A stretch of DNA of 64,000 nucleotides. Origin: Pseudoalteromonas ulvae UL12 (GTDB taxonomy: Bacteria; Pseudomonadota; Gammaproteobacteria; Enterobacterales; Alteromonadaceae). Under the pieces are notes generated by a model, which worked only from the letters and a program-made list of their open reading frames with translations, had not been told where the DNA came from and did not search any database. Positions 38,555 through 48,857 of the stretch are shown here, one piece after another. The DNA lies in the NCBI RefSeq assembly GCF_014925405.1, contig NZ_AQHJ01000028.1, positions 124,001-188,000 of the forward strand. The letters run 5' to 3'. Each line of letters begins with the position of its first letter. The first letter of the stretch is position 1. Made by a program: the position numbers and the translations under genes.

Positions 38555-38583
38555 AAAAGCCATGCAATAAGCATGGCTTTTTT
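38555..38583 (+). terminator. Intrinsic terminator of ybiT
   Basis: AAAAGCCATGC/GCATGGCTTTT stem with a 5-base loop and a T tract. Confidence 0.87.
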
Positions 38584-38676
38584 GTTTCAGAGTCTTCGCC
38601 TTAACAAAGGGGGTGTGTATAATGCGCGCTTACCCTTTACAGTATCGTTTTAAAAATTTTTTCATGAGGAGTCGTT

Positions 38677-39159
38677 ATGAAAGTTGGCATTATTATGGGT
38701 TCAAAATCGGATTGGCCGACCATGCAGCACGCTGCAGATATGTTAGACCGTTTTGGCATCGATTATGAAACTAAAGTTGTTTCAGCTCACCGTACTCCTC
38801 AATTATTAGCTGATTACGCATCATCTGCCGCAGAGCGCGGTATCAAAGTGATTATTGCCGGTGCCGGTGGCGCAGCGCATTTACCGGGTATGGCTGCCGC
38901 GTTTACTAGTTTGCCAGTGCTTGGTGTACCAGTAAAATCAAAAGCCCTAAACGGGGTTGATTCTTTACTATCTATCTGTCAAATGCCAAAAGGCGTGGCT
39001 GTTGGAACATTGGCTATTGGCGATCCTGGAGCTGCCAATGCAGGTTTACTTGCTGCGCAAATTTTGGGTTGTCAGCAACCTGAAATTTTTGCCAAGATTG
39101 AAGCGTTCCGTAAAGAACAAACTGAGACTGTCCTAGCTAATCCTGATCCTGCGATTTAA
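38677..39159 (+). CDS. purE: N5-carboxyaminoimidazole ribonucleotide mutase
   Basis: Class I PurE, which converts N5-CAIR to CAIR in purine synthesis. The 160-residue product has [16 protein letters not shown] at the N-terminus, [16 protein letters not shown] with the catalytic histidine, [28 protein letters not shown] and [34 protein letters not shown]. The ribosome site is GAGG. It is followed two bases later by purK, which makes its substrate. Confidence 0.97.
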   Translation: MKVGIIMGSKSDWPTMQHAADMLDRFGIDYETKVVSAHRTPQLLADYASSAAERGIKVIIAGAGGAAHLPGMAAAFTSLPVLGVPVKSKALNGVDSLLSICQMPKGVAVGTLAIGDPGAANAGLLAAQILGCQQPEIFAKIEAFRKEQTETVLANPDPAI

Positions 39160-39161
39160 TC

Positions 39162-40310
39162 ATGAATGTTTTAATTTTAGGGGCCGGTCAGTTGGCTCGA
39201 ATGATGAGCTTAGAAGGTGCACCCCTTGATCTGAATGTGCGTGCCTTTGATGTTGGCTCAAACCGAATTATTCATCCTGTCACACTCGATGAATATGAAT
39301 TAACCCTTGAACAAGCGATTGCTGATGCGGATGTGATTACTGCTGAGTTTGAGCATATTCCTGATCCTGTGCTCGCGCTTTGCTGTCAAAGTGGCAAGTT
39401 TTACCCAGGTAAAGCTGCAATTAAAGCGGGCGGCGATCGTGCAATCGAAAAAGCATTGCTTGATAAAGGGAACGTACCATGTGCCCCTTATCAATTGATC
39501 ACCGAAAAACAGCACCTCATTCATGCTGTTACAAAGCTTGGGAAACCATTAGTGATTAAAACTTGCCAAGCCGGTTACGATGGCAAAGGGCAATGGCGTT
39601 TAAAATCAGAAGACGAGATAACACAAATTTGGTCAGAAATGGCTGATTTTATTGCATCTGGCACTGAGCAGTTTCCACATACGATTATTGCTGAACAAAT
39701 GATCCCTTTTGATCGTGAAGTATCAGTGATTGGTGCGCGTGACAAAGACGGTCGTTTTGCAATTTATCCTGTGACTGAAAATCAGCACACTAATGGCGTG
39801 CTAACCTTGTCTTTAGCTGGTTTCGTTGAGGCGTCTATCCAGCAACAAGCGGTCAGCGCATTCAAAAACTTAACCACTGAAATGGATTATGTGGGTGTCA
39901 TGGCGATTGAGTTTTTTGATGTTGACGGCACCTTAATGGTCAATGAAATTGCGCCGCGAGTCCATAACTCTGGACACTGGACACAACAAGGCACGCCATG
40001 CAGTCAGTTCGAAAACCATATGCGAGCTGTTGCTGGACTTCCTTTAGGGGATGTGAGTTTGCAAAAACCAAGTGTGATGATTAATGTGCTCGGTCAGCCG
40101 AATATTCCACATCAAGTGCTGGCGATTGCTGATGTGAAAAGCCATTGGTACGGGAAAAGTCAAAAACCGGGCCGTAAAATGGGCCATATCAATGTTTCAG
40201 GTCACAATGCAGCTGAATTAGCCGATAAATTAATGCAGTTAACTGAGTTCTTGCCGGAGCAAGATTACCCAGGAGTGCGAGCCACTGCAGAGCGGTTAAA
40301 AACACTTTAA
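39162..40310 (+). CDS. purK: N5-carboxyaminoimidazole ribonucleotide synthase
   Basis: An ATP-grasp enzyme that carboxylates AIR to N5-CAIR. The 382-residue product opens MNVLILGAGQLARMMSLEGAPL, and has VITAEFEHIPDPVL, the ATP-grasp core (LVIKTCQAGYDGKGQW, then IIAEQMIPFDREVSVIGARDKDG) and the metal-binding AIEFFDVDGTLMVNEIAPRVHNSGHWTQ. It follows purE by two bases in the usual purEK operon and ends at an intrinsic terminator. Confidence 0.97.
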   Translation: MNVLILGAGQLARMMSLEGAPLDLNVRAFDVGSNRIIHPVTLDEYELTLEQAIADADVITAEFEHIPDPVLALCCQSGKFYPGKAAIKAGGDRAIEKALLDKGNVPCAPYQLITEKQHLIHAVTKLGKPLVIKTCQAGYDGKGQWRLKSEDEITQIWSEMADFIASGTEQFPHTIIAEQMIPFDREVSVIGARDKDGRFAIYPVTENQHTNGVLTLSLAGFVEASIQQQAVSAFKNLTTEMDYVGVMAIEFFDVDGTLMVNEIAPRVHNSGHWTQQGTPCSQFENHMRAVAGLPLGDVSLQKPSVMINVLGQPNIPHQVLAIADVKSHWYGKSQKPGRKMGHINVSGHNAAELADKLMQLTEFLPEQDYPGVRATAERLKTL

Positions 40311-40327
40311 TACTAGGACAACCTCTA

Positions 40328-40354
40328 AGCCGAACATAATTGTTCGGCTTTTTT
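40328..40354 (+). terminator. Intrinsic terminator of purEK
   Basis: AAGCCGAACA/TGTTCGGCTT with a 4-base loop and T run. The T run ends directly at the ATG proposed for the next gene (40355), leaving no room for a ribosome site between them. Confidence 0.85.
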
Positions 40355-41302
40355 ATGAGTCATTCAATGGTCAATCATCGTATTACAATTCATAAAGCGA
40401 GTTATGTTTTATTGCTGGCTGTGTGTTTAACGCCAGTGATAGGATCGGGCACTGCATTAATGTTAGGGTTCTTATTCACCGCATTGTTTGGTAATCCTTT
40501 ACGTGAACATGCCGCGAAACTGAGTAAATGGACATTAAAGTGCGCTGTCATTGGCTTGGGCTTTTCAGTGGATGTCAATCAAGTACTGCAAGTCGGACGT
40601 GACTCGATTGTCCTCACGCTAGTCAGTATTACCGCGATTATTGGTTTGGGCGAAATACTGACCCAATGGCTGAGAGTTGCACGAAATACTGGATTGTTAA
40701 TCTCGTTTGGAACTGCGATTTGTGGCGGCTCAGCCATTGCCGCAATGGCGCCCGTTATTAAAGCAAAAGATGATGAAATTGCTGTAGCATTAGCCATTGT
40801 TTTTGCACTTAATGCGCTGGCTTTATTTATTTTTCCTGTTGTAGGTCATTATTTTAACTTGACTGAGCAACAATTTGCTTATTGGGCGGCGCTTGCCATA
40901 CACGATACCAGCTCTGTTGTTGCAGCCTCTGCTTCATTTGGCGCGGCATCAGTGGCGCTCGCAACCACGATTAAATTAACACGTGCCATGTGGATTATTC
41001 CTTATACCGCTATCGCAGGGGTATTTTGGAAATCAGAAGAGCGGGCGAGTATTCCGCTATTTATTGTTGGATTTGTGCTTGCTGCTTTGATCAATAGCGA
41101 GTTTCCACAGTATCAGTCAGTGTGGTCGGCACTCAGTGCTGGTGCTAAACACATCTTAATTATGACGTTGTTTTTAATTGGTTCTGGCATGTCTTTACAG
41201 ACCTTAAAGCAAGTCGGGCCAAAACCATTCCTAATGGCGATTATTTTATGGATAATAGTCAGCAGCTTAATGTTGTTGATGATTATCGATGGAGTCATTT
41301 AA
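40355..41302 (+). CDS. YeiH-family (UPF0324) membrane protein, putative sulfate exporter
   Basis: A 315-residue protein with about ten membrane helices. Family segments include the early LLLAVCLTPVIGSGTALMLGFLFTALFGNPL, KWTLKCAVIGLGFSVDVNQVL, GTAICGGSAIAAMAPVIKAKDDEIAVALAIVFALNALALFIFP and AIHDTSSVVAASASFG. The start is uncertain: ATG 40355 follows the purEK terminator with no ribosome site, and a second in-frame ATG lies at 40367. Either the gene is read from terminator read-through or a downstream start is used. Transport of sulfate or sulfite is a family prediction only. Confidence 0.88.
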   Translation: MSHSMVNHRITIHKASYVLLLAVCLTPVIGSGTALMLGFLFTALFGNPLREHAAKLSKWTLKCAVIGLGFSVDVNQVLQVGRDSIVLTLVSITAIIGLGEILTQWLRVARNTGLLISFGTAICGGSAIAAMAPVIKAKDDEIAVALAIVFALNALALFIFPVVGHYFNLTEQQFAYWAALAIHDTSSVVAASASFGAASVALATTIKLTRAMWIIPYTAIAGVFWKSEERASIPLFIVGFVLAALINSEFPQYQSVWSALSAGAKHILIMTLFLIGSGMSLQTLKQVGPKPFLMAIILWIIVSSLMLLMIIDGVI

Positions 41303-41814
41303 TGACGATGAAAAACAATAAAAGTGAATTAGAAAAAGTCACTCTTGAGCATCAAGCAGCGAAGCTGTTTATGACATTATACGAGGCACAATACGCCATC
41401 CCAATGCGCCATATTTGGCATAATCAACCGGCAAAGCCGGATGTCAGCTGTTATCGAAATGGCCACAAGTTGGACTTAGAAATTGCACATTTATATGGCT
41501 CAGAAACTGAGGCAATGGCGGTACTTGGTCGGTCGCTTTCAATAGAAATGGAGCAAGCTATTGCACAAATGGCAGAATCTGATTCTGCCATTCGCCTTAA
41601 AAACGCATTAGGAAGATTGCTCAATAATAAGGCAAATAAGAGATACGACAGTCAGCAAGTATGGTTGGTGATCCGCAATGCAAGTAGCTGCTGGACGCAA
41701 GACGACTTACAAAGTGCGCTTAGTGATATTCCCATAGCAGAACAGCATCCATTTAAAGAAATTTGGTTAATTGCTGATTTTTATGGCAACAATGGTTTAA
41801 TAAAAATATTTTGA
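41302..41814 (+). CDS. Conserved protein, unknown, coupled to the YeiH-family gene
   Basis: A 170-residue soluble protein whose ATG (41302) shares its A with the preceding TAA stop (TAATG), so it is translationally coupled. It reads MTMKNNKSELEKVTLEHQAAKLFMTLYE, followed by KPDVSCYRNGHKLDLEIAHLYGSETEAM. PDV then DLEIA has some look of a PD-(D/E)xK nuclease core, but the lysine is absent. It ends with a strand region EIWLIADFYG. I recognise no family. Confidence 0.7.
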   Translation: MTMKNNKSELEKVTLEHQAAKLFMTLYEAQYAIPMRHIWHNQPAKPDVSCYRNGHKLDLEIAHLYGSETEAMAVLGRSLSIEMEQAIAQMAESDSAIRLKNALGRLLNNKANKRYDSQQVWLVIRNASSCWTQDDLQSALSDIPIAEQHPFKEIWLIADFYGNNGLIKIF

Positions 41815-42038
41815 ATAAAAATTGAACTTAGCTTGAATATCAGACTCTATATTATTGAAGCAATCATCCCCGATTGTTTTACCCTAAATTGCTAGCGCAG
41901 AGTATTCGGTCAGCCTTGAGCTGACCTTTTTTTATCTGAAACTCGACCAATTGACAGTTTTGCTTGCCCAATTCAATTGCTATTTGCTGTTTATATTTGT
42001 TTAATAAAGGCAATTTTAGCTGAGTATGAAGAAGCAAT

Positions 42039-44516
42039 ATGAAAAACAAATCGTTAGTCGCATTGGCCATCACCGCAAGTCTCACCCTCACCGCATGCCA
42101 AACAACACAGATCACACAAGCGACAGTGGCGCCAAGCGTCGAAGTCATTAATCAAGCCAATCCTAATCAAACAGCTGAGAAGAACATCACGTTAGAGCAA
42201 GCCATGGCGCATCCTGATTGGATTGCACGCTCGGCGGAGCGTAGCTATTGGGCGGCTGATTCAAGCTCGGTATTTTACGCTCAAAAACAAGCAGGCTCTG
42301 AGCTTCGAGATATTTTCCATCAACCTATTTCTGGTGAACAAGCGCATTTAGTTTCAGATGAAAAACGCCATCAGATTGGTAGTCGCAGTGCCGTATTCAA
42401 CCAAGATAAGTCGCTTCAAGCATATGTGTTTAAGGGCAATGTATTTGTTAACAACATCAAAAAATCAACACTTACACAACTTACACGCAGTAATGAACGT
42501 GCCTCTGATTTACAGTTTTTAACTACGGGTGAGTTAGTTTATCGCCAAGGTAATGGCTTTTTTGCGGTGAATTTGACCAGTGGTTTTACCCAGCAATTAG
42601 TCCAATTAAATTTAGCTGATGAACCAAAAGGTGTCACAGAGCCCACGTCTTATATCGCCAAAGAGCAACACAAGCTGATTGATTTTGTGGCCTTAACTCA
42701 TAAAAATAAAAAACAGCGTGCAGAGCAAGATAAGCAATTATCGGACACTAATTCGTCGGTATTTACCAATCAATTTTACTTAGGCAAAGGCCAAGAGCTG
42801 GTTTCTGCAAGTTTATCTCCAAACGGTCAACAAATGATTGTGGTGATCAAAGCTAAAAGTAGCTGGCGTGATGATTCAGATATTATGCCAAATTACATCA
42901 CTCAAGATGCTGGGATTGAGTCTGTCCCTGCCAGACGCCGTGTTGCGGATGAAAAATCATCTGGTTCAACAGTGTTAATGCTGGATCTAGATAAAAAAAC
43001 ACAAACAGCACTTACTTTTGATACATTACCAGGTTTTGATGAAGACGTGCTGGCCAGTGTTAAATCTGAAAACTATGCGCGAGATGGCAAAACCTATAAA
43101 AGTGAGCGTAAAGCTCGCGATATTAATTTGATGATGGACTGGGGATGGAGCCAAACAGCCATTCAATGGAATGCTGCTGGTGATCAAGTCGCGCTGATGC
43201 TCGAAGCATGGGATAATAAAGACCGCTGGATAGCGACGGTTGATTTTGAAAACGCACGTTTTGTCTCACAACATCGTTTGCATGACACCGCATGGGTTAA
43301 TTATACCTATAACGATTATGGCTGGTTAGCTGATAACTCAACTCTGTACTTCTTATCTGAAGAATCTGGATACAGCCATATTTACACCAAACAGTTAAAT
43401 GGCAAACCACAACAGCATACACAAGGACAATTTGTAGTCTCTAATCTTACGTTAGATACGAAAAACAATCGTCTGATTTATAAAGCCAATAAAAAACACC
43501 CAGGTATCTATGAGGTGTATCAATTGGATTTAGCAAATAAAACGAGTACAGCACTGACCGAACTCAATGGTATGACAGATTATCAATTAAGCCCTGATAG
43601 TCAAAAACTGCTGTTAACCCATTCAAAACTTGTTTCACCTCCTGAGTTATTTGTGGCTAATGCAGAGCCTAATGCGCCGATAACACAATTAACAGACACA
43701 GTCACAGAGCAATTTAAACAAACCCAGTTAATTGCGCCAAAAATTGTTGCAGTACCATCGAGCCACACTAGCCAACCGATTTATGCAAAAGTGTACTACC
43801 CAGCAGACTATGTCCCTGGTGAGCAAGGTAAAAATCGAAAAGCTGTGATTTTTAATCATGGTGCGGGTTATTTGCAAAACTCTCATTTAGGGTGGTCTGG
43901 CTATTTTAGAGAGTTTATGTTCCATTCATTGCTCGCAAGTGAAGGGTATGTCGTAATGGACATGGATTACCGTGCATCGAAAGGTTACGGACGTGATTGG
44001 CGCACCGCTATTTATCGTCATATGGGTAAACCTGAAATTGAAGATTTAGCTGATGGTATTACGTGGATGGTTGATAACGTTAATGTCAACAAAGACGCGG
44101 TCGGCACCTATGGCGGATCTTATGGCGGGTTTATGACGTTTATGGCCTTAATGACACGTCCGGAACTCTTTCAAGCGGGGGCTGCGTTACGTCCTGTGAG
44201 TGACTGGGCCCATTACAATGCCCCTTATACCTCGAATATTTTGAATCACCCAGATGTTGATCCAATCGCGTATGAGCGAAGTTCACCTATTTATTTTGCA
44301 CAAGGGCTAGAGGATCCATTATTAATTAACGCGCCTATGGTCGATGACAATGTATTCTTCCAAGATGTGGTTCGTCTTGTTCAGCGTTTTATCGAGCTTG
44401 AAAAAGAAGACTTCGAAACAGCTATTTATCCCGTTGAACCACACGGATTTCGTCAACCTTCAGGTTGGTTAGATGAATACCGTCGTATTTATAAATTGTT
44501 CAAAGAAAATCTATAG
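42039..44516 (+). CDS. S9 family peptidase lipoprotein (prolyl oligopeptidase/DPP-like)
   Basis: An 825-residue serine peptidase. The signal peptide MKNKSLVALAITASLTLTAC has an LTAC lipobox with the modified cysteine at residue 20, so it is membrane-anchored, facing the periplasm or outside. Residues 60-560 form a WD40/DPP4-type beta-propeller. The C-terminal alpha/beta-hydrolase has the nucleophile elbow GTYGGSYGGFMTFMAL. FAQGLEDPLLINAPMVDDN holds the aspartate and YPVEPHGFRQPSGWLDEYRRI the histidine. It likely trims short peptides for nutrition, in keeping with a proteolytic marine bacterium. Confidence 0.93.
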   Translation: MKNKSLVALAITASLTLTACQTTQITQATVAPSVEVINQANPNQTAEKNITLEQAMAHPDWIARSAERSYWAADSSSVFYAQKQAGSELRDIFHQPISGEQAHLVSDEKRHQIGSRSAVFNQDKSLQAYVFKGNVFVNNIKKSTLTQLTRSNERASDLQFLTTGELVYRQGNGFFAVNLTSGFTQQLVQLNLADEPKGVTEPTSYIAKEQHKLIDFVALTHKNKKQRAEQDKQLSDTNSSVFTNQFYLGKGQELVSASLSPNGQQMIVVIKAKSSWRDDSDIMPNYITQDAGIESVPARRRVADEKSSGSTVLMLDLDKKTQTALTFDTLPGFDEDVLASVKSENYARDGKTYKSERKARDINLMMDWGWSQTAIQWNAAGDQVALMLEAWDNKDRWIATVDFENARFVSQHRLHDTAWVNYTYNDYGWLADNSTLYFLSEESGYSHIYTKQLNGKPQQHTQGQFVVSNLTLDTKNNRLIYKANKKHPGIYEVYQLDLANKTSTALTELNGMTDYQLSPDSQKLLLTHSKLVSPPELFVANAEPNAPITQLTDTVTEQFKQTQLIAPKIVAVPSSHTSQPIYAKVYYPADYVPGEQGKNRKAVIFNHGAGYLQNSHLGWSGYFREFMFHSLLASEGYVVMDMDYRASKGYGRDWRTAIYRHMGKPEIEDLADGITWMVDNVNVNKDAVGTYGGSYGGFMTFMALMTRPELFQAGAALRPVSDWAHYNAPYTSNILNHPDVDPIAYERSSPIYFAQGLEDPLLINAPMVDDNVFFQDVVRLVQRFIELEKEDFETAIYPVEPHGFRQPSGWLDEYRRIYKLFKENL

Positions 44517-44534
44517 TAAAAACACCGCAACAAC

Positions 44535-44562
44535 AAAAACGCCACATTAATTGTGGCGTTTT
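44535..44562. terminator. Bidirectional terminator between the S9 peptidase and rhombosortase genes
   Basis: AAAAACGCCACA/TGTGGCGTTTTT around TTAAT, with A and T tracts on both sides. It overlaps the last codons of the minus-strand rhombosortase gene. Confidence 0.85.
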
Positions 44563-45131
44563 TGTTTCTTTAATAGAACAACCAGCCAATAACAGCTGCC
44601 AGCAAATGCTCCTAACAAATGGGATTCAATCGCCACTCGCGCATCAATTAAATCACTTAACTCTAAATTAGGTCCTTGTAAATGTTCAAACACGATTTTG
44701 CCCCATACGCCAAAAAATAGCAGATACCCCGAGCGATGACCTTTTTGTGTGTCTATGATAGCGCCAACGATAATCATGCCATGCAATACACCACTTAACC
44801 CGATATAAATGGCTGTTTGCGGATAAAACAAAAATAACCCTAAACTAATGCAAAGAGATAAACCGAATAATAATTGAGCATAAAAAGAGGGGCGATAGTA
44901 TTCACCGTGCAATGCCCAAATTAAAGCGATGCCAGCACTGTTTAAAAGTAGGTGGTTGATATTTGAATGGACAAAGTGGCCAGTAATCATCCGCCACAAT
45001 TGCCCTTGTTCAATTTGGTTGGTGTTGTATTGCAACAAAGTACCCAGATCAAGCAGCTGAAAAATCGCTGCAATAAGCAGTAATAACAACGGGCTGATTA
45101 GGTAGTGGCGCTGTATCGGGAGGTTCAACAT
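44547..45131 (-). CDS. rrtA: Rhombosortase (rhomboid-like intramembrane protease)
   Basis: A rhomboid-family serine protease that cleaves and processes GlyGly-CTERM proteins for surface display through type II secretion. The 194-residue product, starting MLNLPIQRHYLISPLLLLL, has about six helices. HSNINHLLLNSAGIALIW is the conserved HxxxN helix, and YIGLSGVLHGMIIVGAI carries the catalytic serine in GLSG. ESHLLGAFAGSCYWL carries the catalytic histidine. I chose ATG 45131; the longer frame to 45413 would run through the ggt promoter and coding start. No GlyGly-CTERM substrate is apparent in this window. Confidence 0.88.
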   Translation of the reverse strand: MLNLPIQRHYLISPLLLLLIAAIFQLLDLGTLLQYNTNQIEQGQLWRMITGHFVHSNINHLLLNSAGIALIWALHGEYYRPSFYAQLLFGLSLCISLGLFLFYPQTAIYIGLSGVLHGMIIVGAIIDTQKGHRSGYLLFFGVWGKIVFEHLQGPNLELSDLIDARVAIESHLLGAFAGSCYWLVVLLKKQKRHN

Positions 45132-45216
45132 TTTACTTATATACTTATAATTATTTTGCTTATTGTGCCAAGTTAGTTTTAATATGCCAACAAGATTAAA
45201 AACCGACAGACACCAC

Positions 45217-46971
45217 ATGCTTAGATTGACAGCTTTATTCATTACGACCCTAATGCCTTTTATCGCGCTTTCGGCGCCAAACTTGCCCAGAGAAGATCGT
45301 GAGCCAGAGGCCAAAACCGGTTTTGAACAAAAAACAACGGTTTCAGGAAAGAAGTATATGGTGGTCGCTGCCAACCCGTATGCGGCAAAAGCAGGCCAAG
45401 CCATACTAGCCAAAGGGGGCAGTGCGATTGATGCTGCGGTTGCTATTCAAGCCGTACTTACATTAGTTGAACCTCAGTCGTCTGGTATAGGTGGTGGCGC
45501 GTTCTTGATGCACTTTGATAAGGCAAAAAATCAACTGATCACTTACGATGGCAGAGAAACAGCCCCAAGCGCCGCGACATCATCATTGTTTTTAGATGCC
45601 AAAACCGGTCAAGCTGTTCCTTGGATAAAAGCGGTCGTAGGCGGGCGCTCGGTGGGAGTGCCCGGTGTGGTGGCTGCCATGAGCAAAGCCCATCAACAGC
45701 ATGGTACTTTGTCTTGGGCTGAGTTATTTGAGCCGGCCATACAATTATCACAACAAGGGTTTACCGTTTCGCCGCGATTAGAGAAATTACTCAGTAAGAA
45801 ATTCAACCCTGGTGTTCATCAAATAGCAGGCACAAAAGACTATTTTTTCCCAAATGGTGAAGCACTAAAAGCAGGAAGTTTGAAGAAAAACCCGCAATTA
45901 GCCGCTTTTTATCAACGTTTAGCCAAAGAAGGCGCAAAGGCTTTTTATCATGGAGATAATGCAGAAAAAATAGCTCACACTGTTCAGAATTCTGCGATTG
46001 CACCCGGTGTATTAACGGTGAGCGATATTAATCAGTATCAAGCGAAAACCCGCGAAGCGGTCTGTGCGCCATATCATCAATATAAAATTTGCTCTATGGG
46101 GCCGCCAAGCTCTGGTGGGGTTGCAGTCTTACAAATATTGAAACTCCTTGAACATAAGAACATCGGGCAATATCAACCAAATTCAAAAGAGGCATTACAT
46201 TATTTTACTCAAGCATCGCGTCTTGCGTTTGCTGACAGAGATGTGTTTTTAGCGGATCCTGATTTTAACTCTATTGATGTGACACAACTTTTAACTCCAG
46301 AATATTTAAATACCCGTTCTAAACTGATTAAAGAACGGGATATGGGGCTTGCTGTAGCAGGGGATCCGGCTATCAAATTGACTAAAGTCACTGATGATGC
46401 CTATGAATTGCCTTCGACCAGTCATTTTTCAATTGTCGATGCGCAAGGTAATGCTGCTTCGATGACAACATCGATTGAGATGGCCTTTGGTTCAACGTTA
46501 ATGGTCAATGGGTATCTATTAAATAATCAGTTAACCGATTTTGCGCTAAGCCCCGAAAAAAATGGCCAGCCATTAATTAATCGTGTTGAACCTAACAAGC
46601 GCCCGAGAAGTTCTATGTCTCCTGTGATTGTATTTAATCAAGACGGCAGCCTGCGTTTGATTATTGGCTCGCCTGGCGGCAGCCGAATTATCAATTACGT
46701 TGCCCATACGATGATTGCGGTACTTGATTGGCAATTACCGGTTCAAGAGGCAATTAACTTAGCCAAAATTACCAACAGAAATAAAGTCACCACCCTAGAA
46801 AAAGACACCGAGCTTGCAGAGTTAAGTGAATGGTTCAGCGAGAAAGGGCATACAGTACGCGTTGCAGATTTAAATTCTGGTTTACACGCAATTGAGCTCA
46901 TAGACGGGCAATTACTTGGTGGAGCCGACCCTCGACGTGAAGGGGTGGCTTTATCAGAAATGAGCCATTAA
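45217..46971 (+). CDS. ggt: Gamma-glutamyltransferase
   Basis: A periplasmic Ntn hydrolase that breaks down glutathione and transfers gamma-glutamyl groups. From ATG 45217 the product has 584 residues with a signal peptide (MLRLTALFITTLMPFIALSA). An ATG at 45184 is an equally open alternative. MVVAANPYAAKAGQAILAKGGSAIDAAVAIQ and LTLVEPQSSGIGGGAFLMH start the large chain. The autocleavage threonine is in LPSTSHFSIVDAQGNAASMTTSIEMAFGS, and RPRSSMSPVIV and GSPGGSRIINYV complete the active site. It is divergent from rhombosortase. Confidence 0.95.
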   Translation: MLRLTALFITTLMPFIALSAPNLPREDREPEAKTGFEQKTTVSGKKYMVVAANPYAAKAGQAILAKGGSAIDAAVAIQAVLTLVEPQSSGIGGGAFLMHFDKAKNQLITYDGRETAPSAATSSLFLDAKTGQAVPWIKAVVGGRSVGVPGVVAAMSKAHQQHGTLSWAELFEPAIQLSQQGFTVSPRLEKLLSKKFNPGVHQIAGTKDYFFPNGEALKAGSLKKNPQLAAFYQRLAKEGAKAFYHGDNAEKIAHTVQNSAIAPGVLTVSDINQYQAKTREAVCAPYHQYKICSMGPPSSGGVAVLQILKLLEHKNIGQYQPNSKEALHYFTQASRLAFADRDVFLADPDFNSIDVTQLLTPEYLNTRSKLIKERDMGLAVAGDPAIKLTKVTDDAYELPSTSHFSIVDAQGNAASMTTSIEMAFGSTLMVNGYLLNNQLTDFALSPEKNGQPLINRVEPNKRPRSSMSPVIVFNQDGSLRLIIGSPGGSRIINYVAHTMIAVLDWQLPVQEAINLAKITNRNKVTTLEKDTELAELSEWFSEKGHTVRVADLNSGLHAIELIDGQLLGGADPRREGVALSEMSH

Positions 46972-46977
46972 ATACAA

Positions 46978-46997
46978 AGCGGCATTGGCCGCTTTTT
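46978..46997 (+). terminator. Intrinsic terminator of ggt
   Basis: AGCGGC/GCCGCT with a 4-base loop followed by TTTTT, 7 bases after the stop. Confidence 0.8.
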
Positions 46998-47150
46998 AAT
47001 GAGCTGTTATGGCTGTAATGAGAATGTTAAAAAGCAGATTAAATTAATTTTCAGTGGTCAGCTTAGACGCTTTTTGCTTGTAATTTTATGATTAACAGCA
47101 ATAATCATCGGTTATACTTTATAGTCGCAAATTAACTTGCTTGAGATCAA

Positions 47151-48845
47151 ATGAATAATAAAGATACCAATAATTTTCTATATATCCCGCATTCAGGTCC
47201 TAAACTGATCGAAACGCCTTTATTGAACAAAGGCAGTGCATTTACTAAACGCGAGCGTGAAAGCTTCAACTTAGCGGGTCTGTTACCACCACGTTTTGAA
47301 ACAATTGAAGAACAAGTTAAACGTTGTTATCAGCAGTATTCAAGTTTTACTGATAATCTAAATAAACATATCTATTTGCGTGCCATTCAAGATAACAATG
47401 AAACCTTGTATTACCGCTTAGTCCGCGATCATTTAGAAGAAATGATGCCAATTATTTATACGCCTACCGTGGGAGATGCGTGTGAGCAATTCTCTGATAT
47501 CTACCGTAGCGCACGTGGCTTGTTTATTTCTTATGAAGATCGTCACAATATCGATGATATTTTACGTAATGCCACAAAAGGCAAAGTAAAAGTCATAGTA
47601 GTCACTGATGGTGAGCGGATCTTAGGTCTTGGCGACCAAGGGATCGGTGGAATGGGGATCCCAATTGGTAAGTTAGCGCTTTATACTGTGTGTGGTGGGA
47701 TCAGCCCAGCCTATACCTTGCCTATGATGTTAGATGTCGGAACCAACAATGAAAAACTGTTGAACGACCCAATGTACATGGGCGCTCGTCATAAACGAAT
47801 TAGCCAAGAAGAATATGATGAATTTTTAGATTTATTCATCAATGCAGTAAAACGTCGCTGGCCTAATGTATTACTTCAATTTGAAGACTTTGCTCAGCCT
47901 AATGCAATGCCACTGTTAAAACGTTACCGCAATGATATTTGTAGTTTTAATGATGACATTCAAGGCACTGCAGCGATAACTGTTGGTTCTTTACTTGCGG
48001 CGTGTCGCGTCAAAGGACAAAAACTCTCTGATCAAAAAGTCGTGTTTGTTGGCGCAGGCTCAGCAGGGTGTGGTATTGCGGAGCAGATCATCAGTCAAAT
48101 GGTGTTTGAGGGAGCATCTGATGAACAAGCGCGTAGCCAAATTTTTATGGTTGACCGCTTTGGTTTATTAACCGATGGCATGGAAGGGCTGAGAGATTTC
48201 CAACAAGCGTTAACTCATACACCTGAGCAGCTTAGTGATTGGAGTTATAGTGGTGAATATGCGTCATTACTTGATGTTATGCACTGTGCAAAACCACAGA
48301 TTTTAATTGGTGTATCTGGTCAGCCGGGTTTATTTACTGAGCAAGTCATTCGTGCCATGCACCAAGGCTGTGAAAAACCGATTATTTTCCCTTTAAGTAA
48401 TCCTTCTAAACAAGTTGAAGCAGTCCCTCAAGACGTCATTACTTGGACACAAGGACAAGCGATTGTCGCAACGGGCAGTCCTTTTGAACCCGCTGAGTAC
48501 GAAGGAAAAACATACCCAATTCCACAATGTAACAATAGTTATATTTTCCCAGGTATTGGTTTAGGGGTTATTGCATCTAAAGCAAAAATAATAACCGATG
48601 AAATGCTGATGGTATCAAGTGAAACATTAGCGTCATCATCACCTCTTGCCAATACAGGAAAAGGAAGTCTTTTGCCGGCTCTGACTAAAATTGAAGAATT
48701 AAGTAAAGAGATTGCTTTTGCGGTAGCGAAAAAAGCAATTGAGCAGGGGGTTGCACTGGAAATATCCGATGATGCAATTTGGGCTGCGATTAATCGTAAC
48801 TACTGGATGCCGACTTACCGTGATTACAAACGAGTCAGCATTTAA
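47151..48845 (+). CDS. maeA: NAD-dependent malic enzyme
   Basis: Oxidatively decarboxylates malate to pyruvate. At 564 residues this is the large-type enzyme, close to E. coli MaeA. It has the malate-binding [25 protein letters not shown] segment (here [16 protein letters not shown]), [63 protein letters not shown] (metal site) and the Rossmann motif [25 protein letters not shown] and [13 protein letters not shown] follow. A single-gene unit with its own terminator. Confidence 0.97.
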   Translation: MNNKDTNNFLYIPHSGPKLIETPLLNKGSAFTKRERESFNLAGLLPPRFETIEEQVKRCYQQYSSFTDNLNKHIYLRAIQDNNETLYYRLVRDHLEEMMPIIYTPTVGDACEQFSDIYRSARGLFISYEDRHNIDDILRNATKGKVKVIVVTDGERILGLGDQGIGGMGIPIGKLALYTVCGGISPAYTLPMMLDVGTNNEKLLNDPMYMGARHKRISQEEYDEFLDLFINAVKRRWPNVLLQFEDFAQPNAMPLLKRYRNDICSFNDDIQGTAAITVGSLLAACRVKGQKLSDQKVVFVGAGSAGCGIAEQIISQMVFEGASDEQARSQIFMVDRFGLLTDGMEGLRDFQQALTHTPEQLSDWSYSGEYASLLDVMHCAKPQILIGVSGQPGLFTEQVIRAMHQGCEKPIIFPLSNPSKQVEAVPQDVITWTQGQAIVATGSPFEPAEYEGKTYPIPQCNNSYIFPGIGLGVIASKAKIITDEMLMVSSETLASSSPLANTGKGSLLPALTKIEELSKEIAFAVAKKAIEQGVALEISDDAIWAAINRNYWMPTYRDYKRVSI

Positions 48846-48857
48846 GAGTTAAGATGT

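Noticed and set aside
41302..41814. Restriction-endonuclease-like call for the protein coupled to the YeiH-family gene.
   Set aside because: The pattern lacks the catalytic lysine and occurs only once; too weak to annotate.
45132..45413. N-terminal extension of rhombosortase upstream of ATG 45131.
   Set aside because: It is antisense to the start of ggt and has no similarity to rhombosortases, which are about 190-200 residues.
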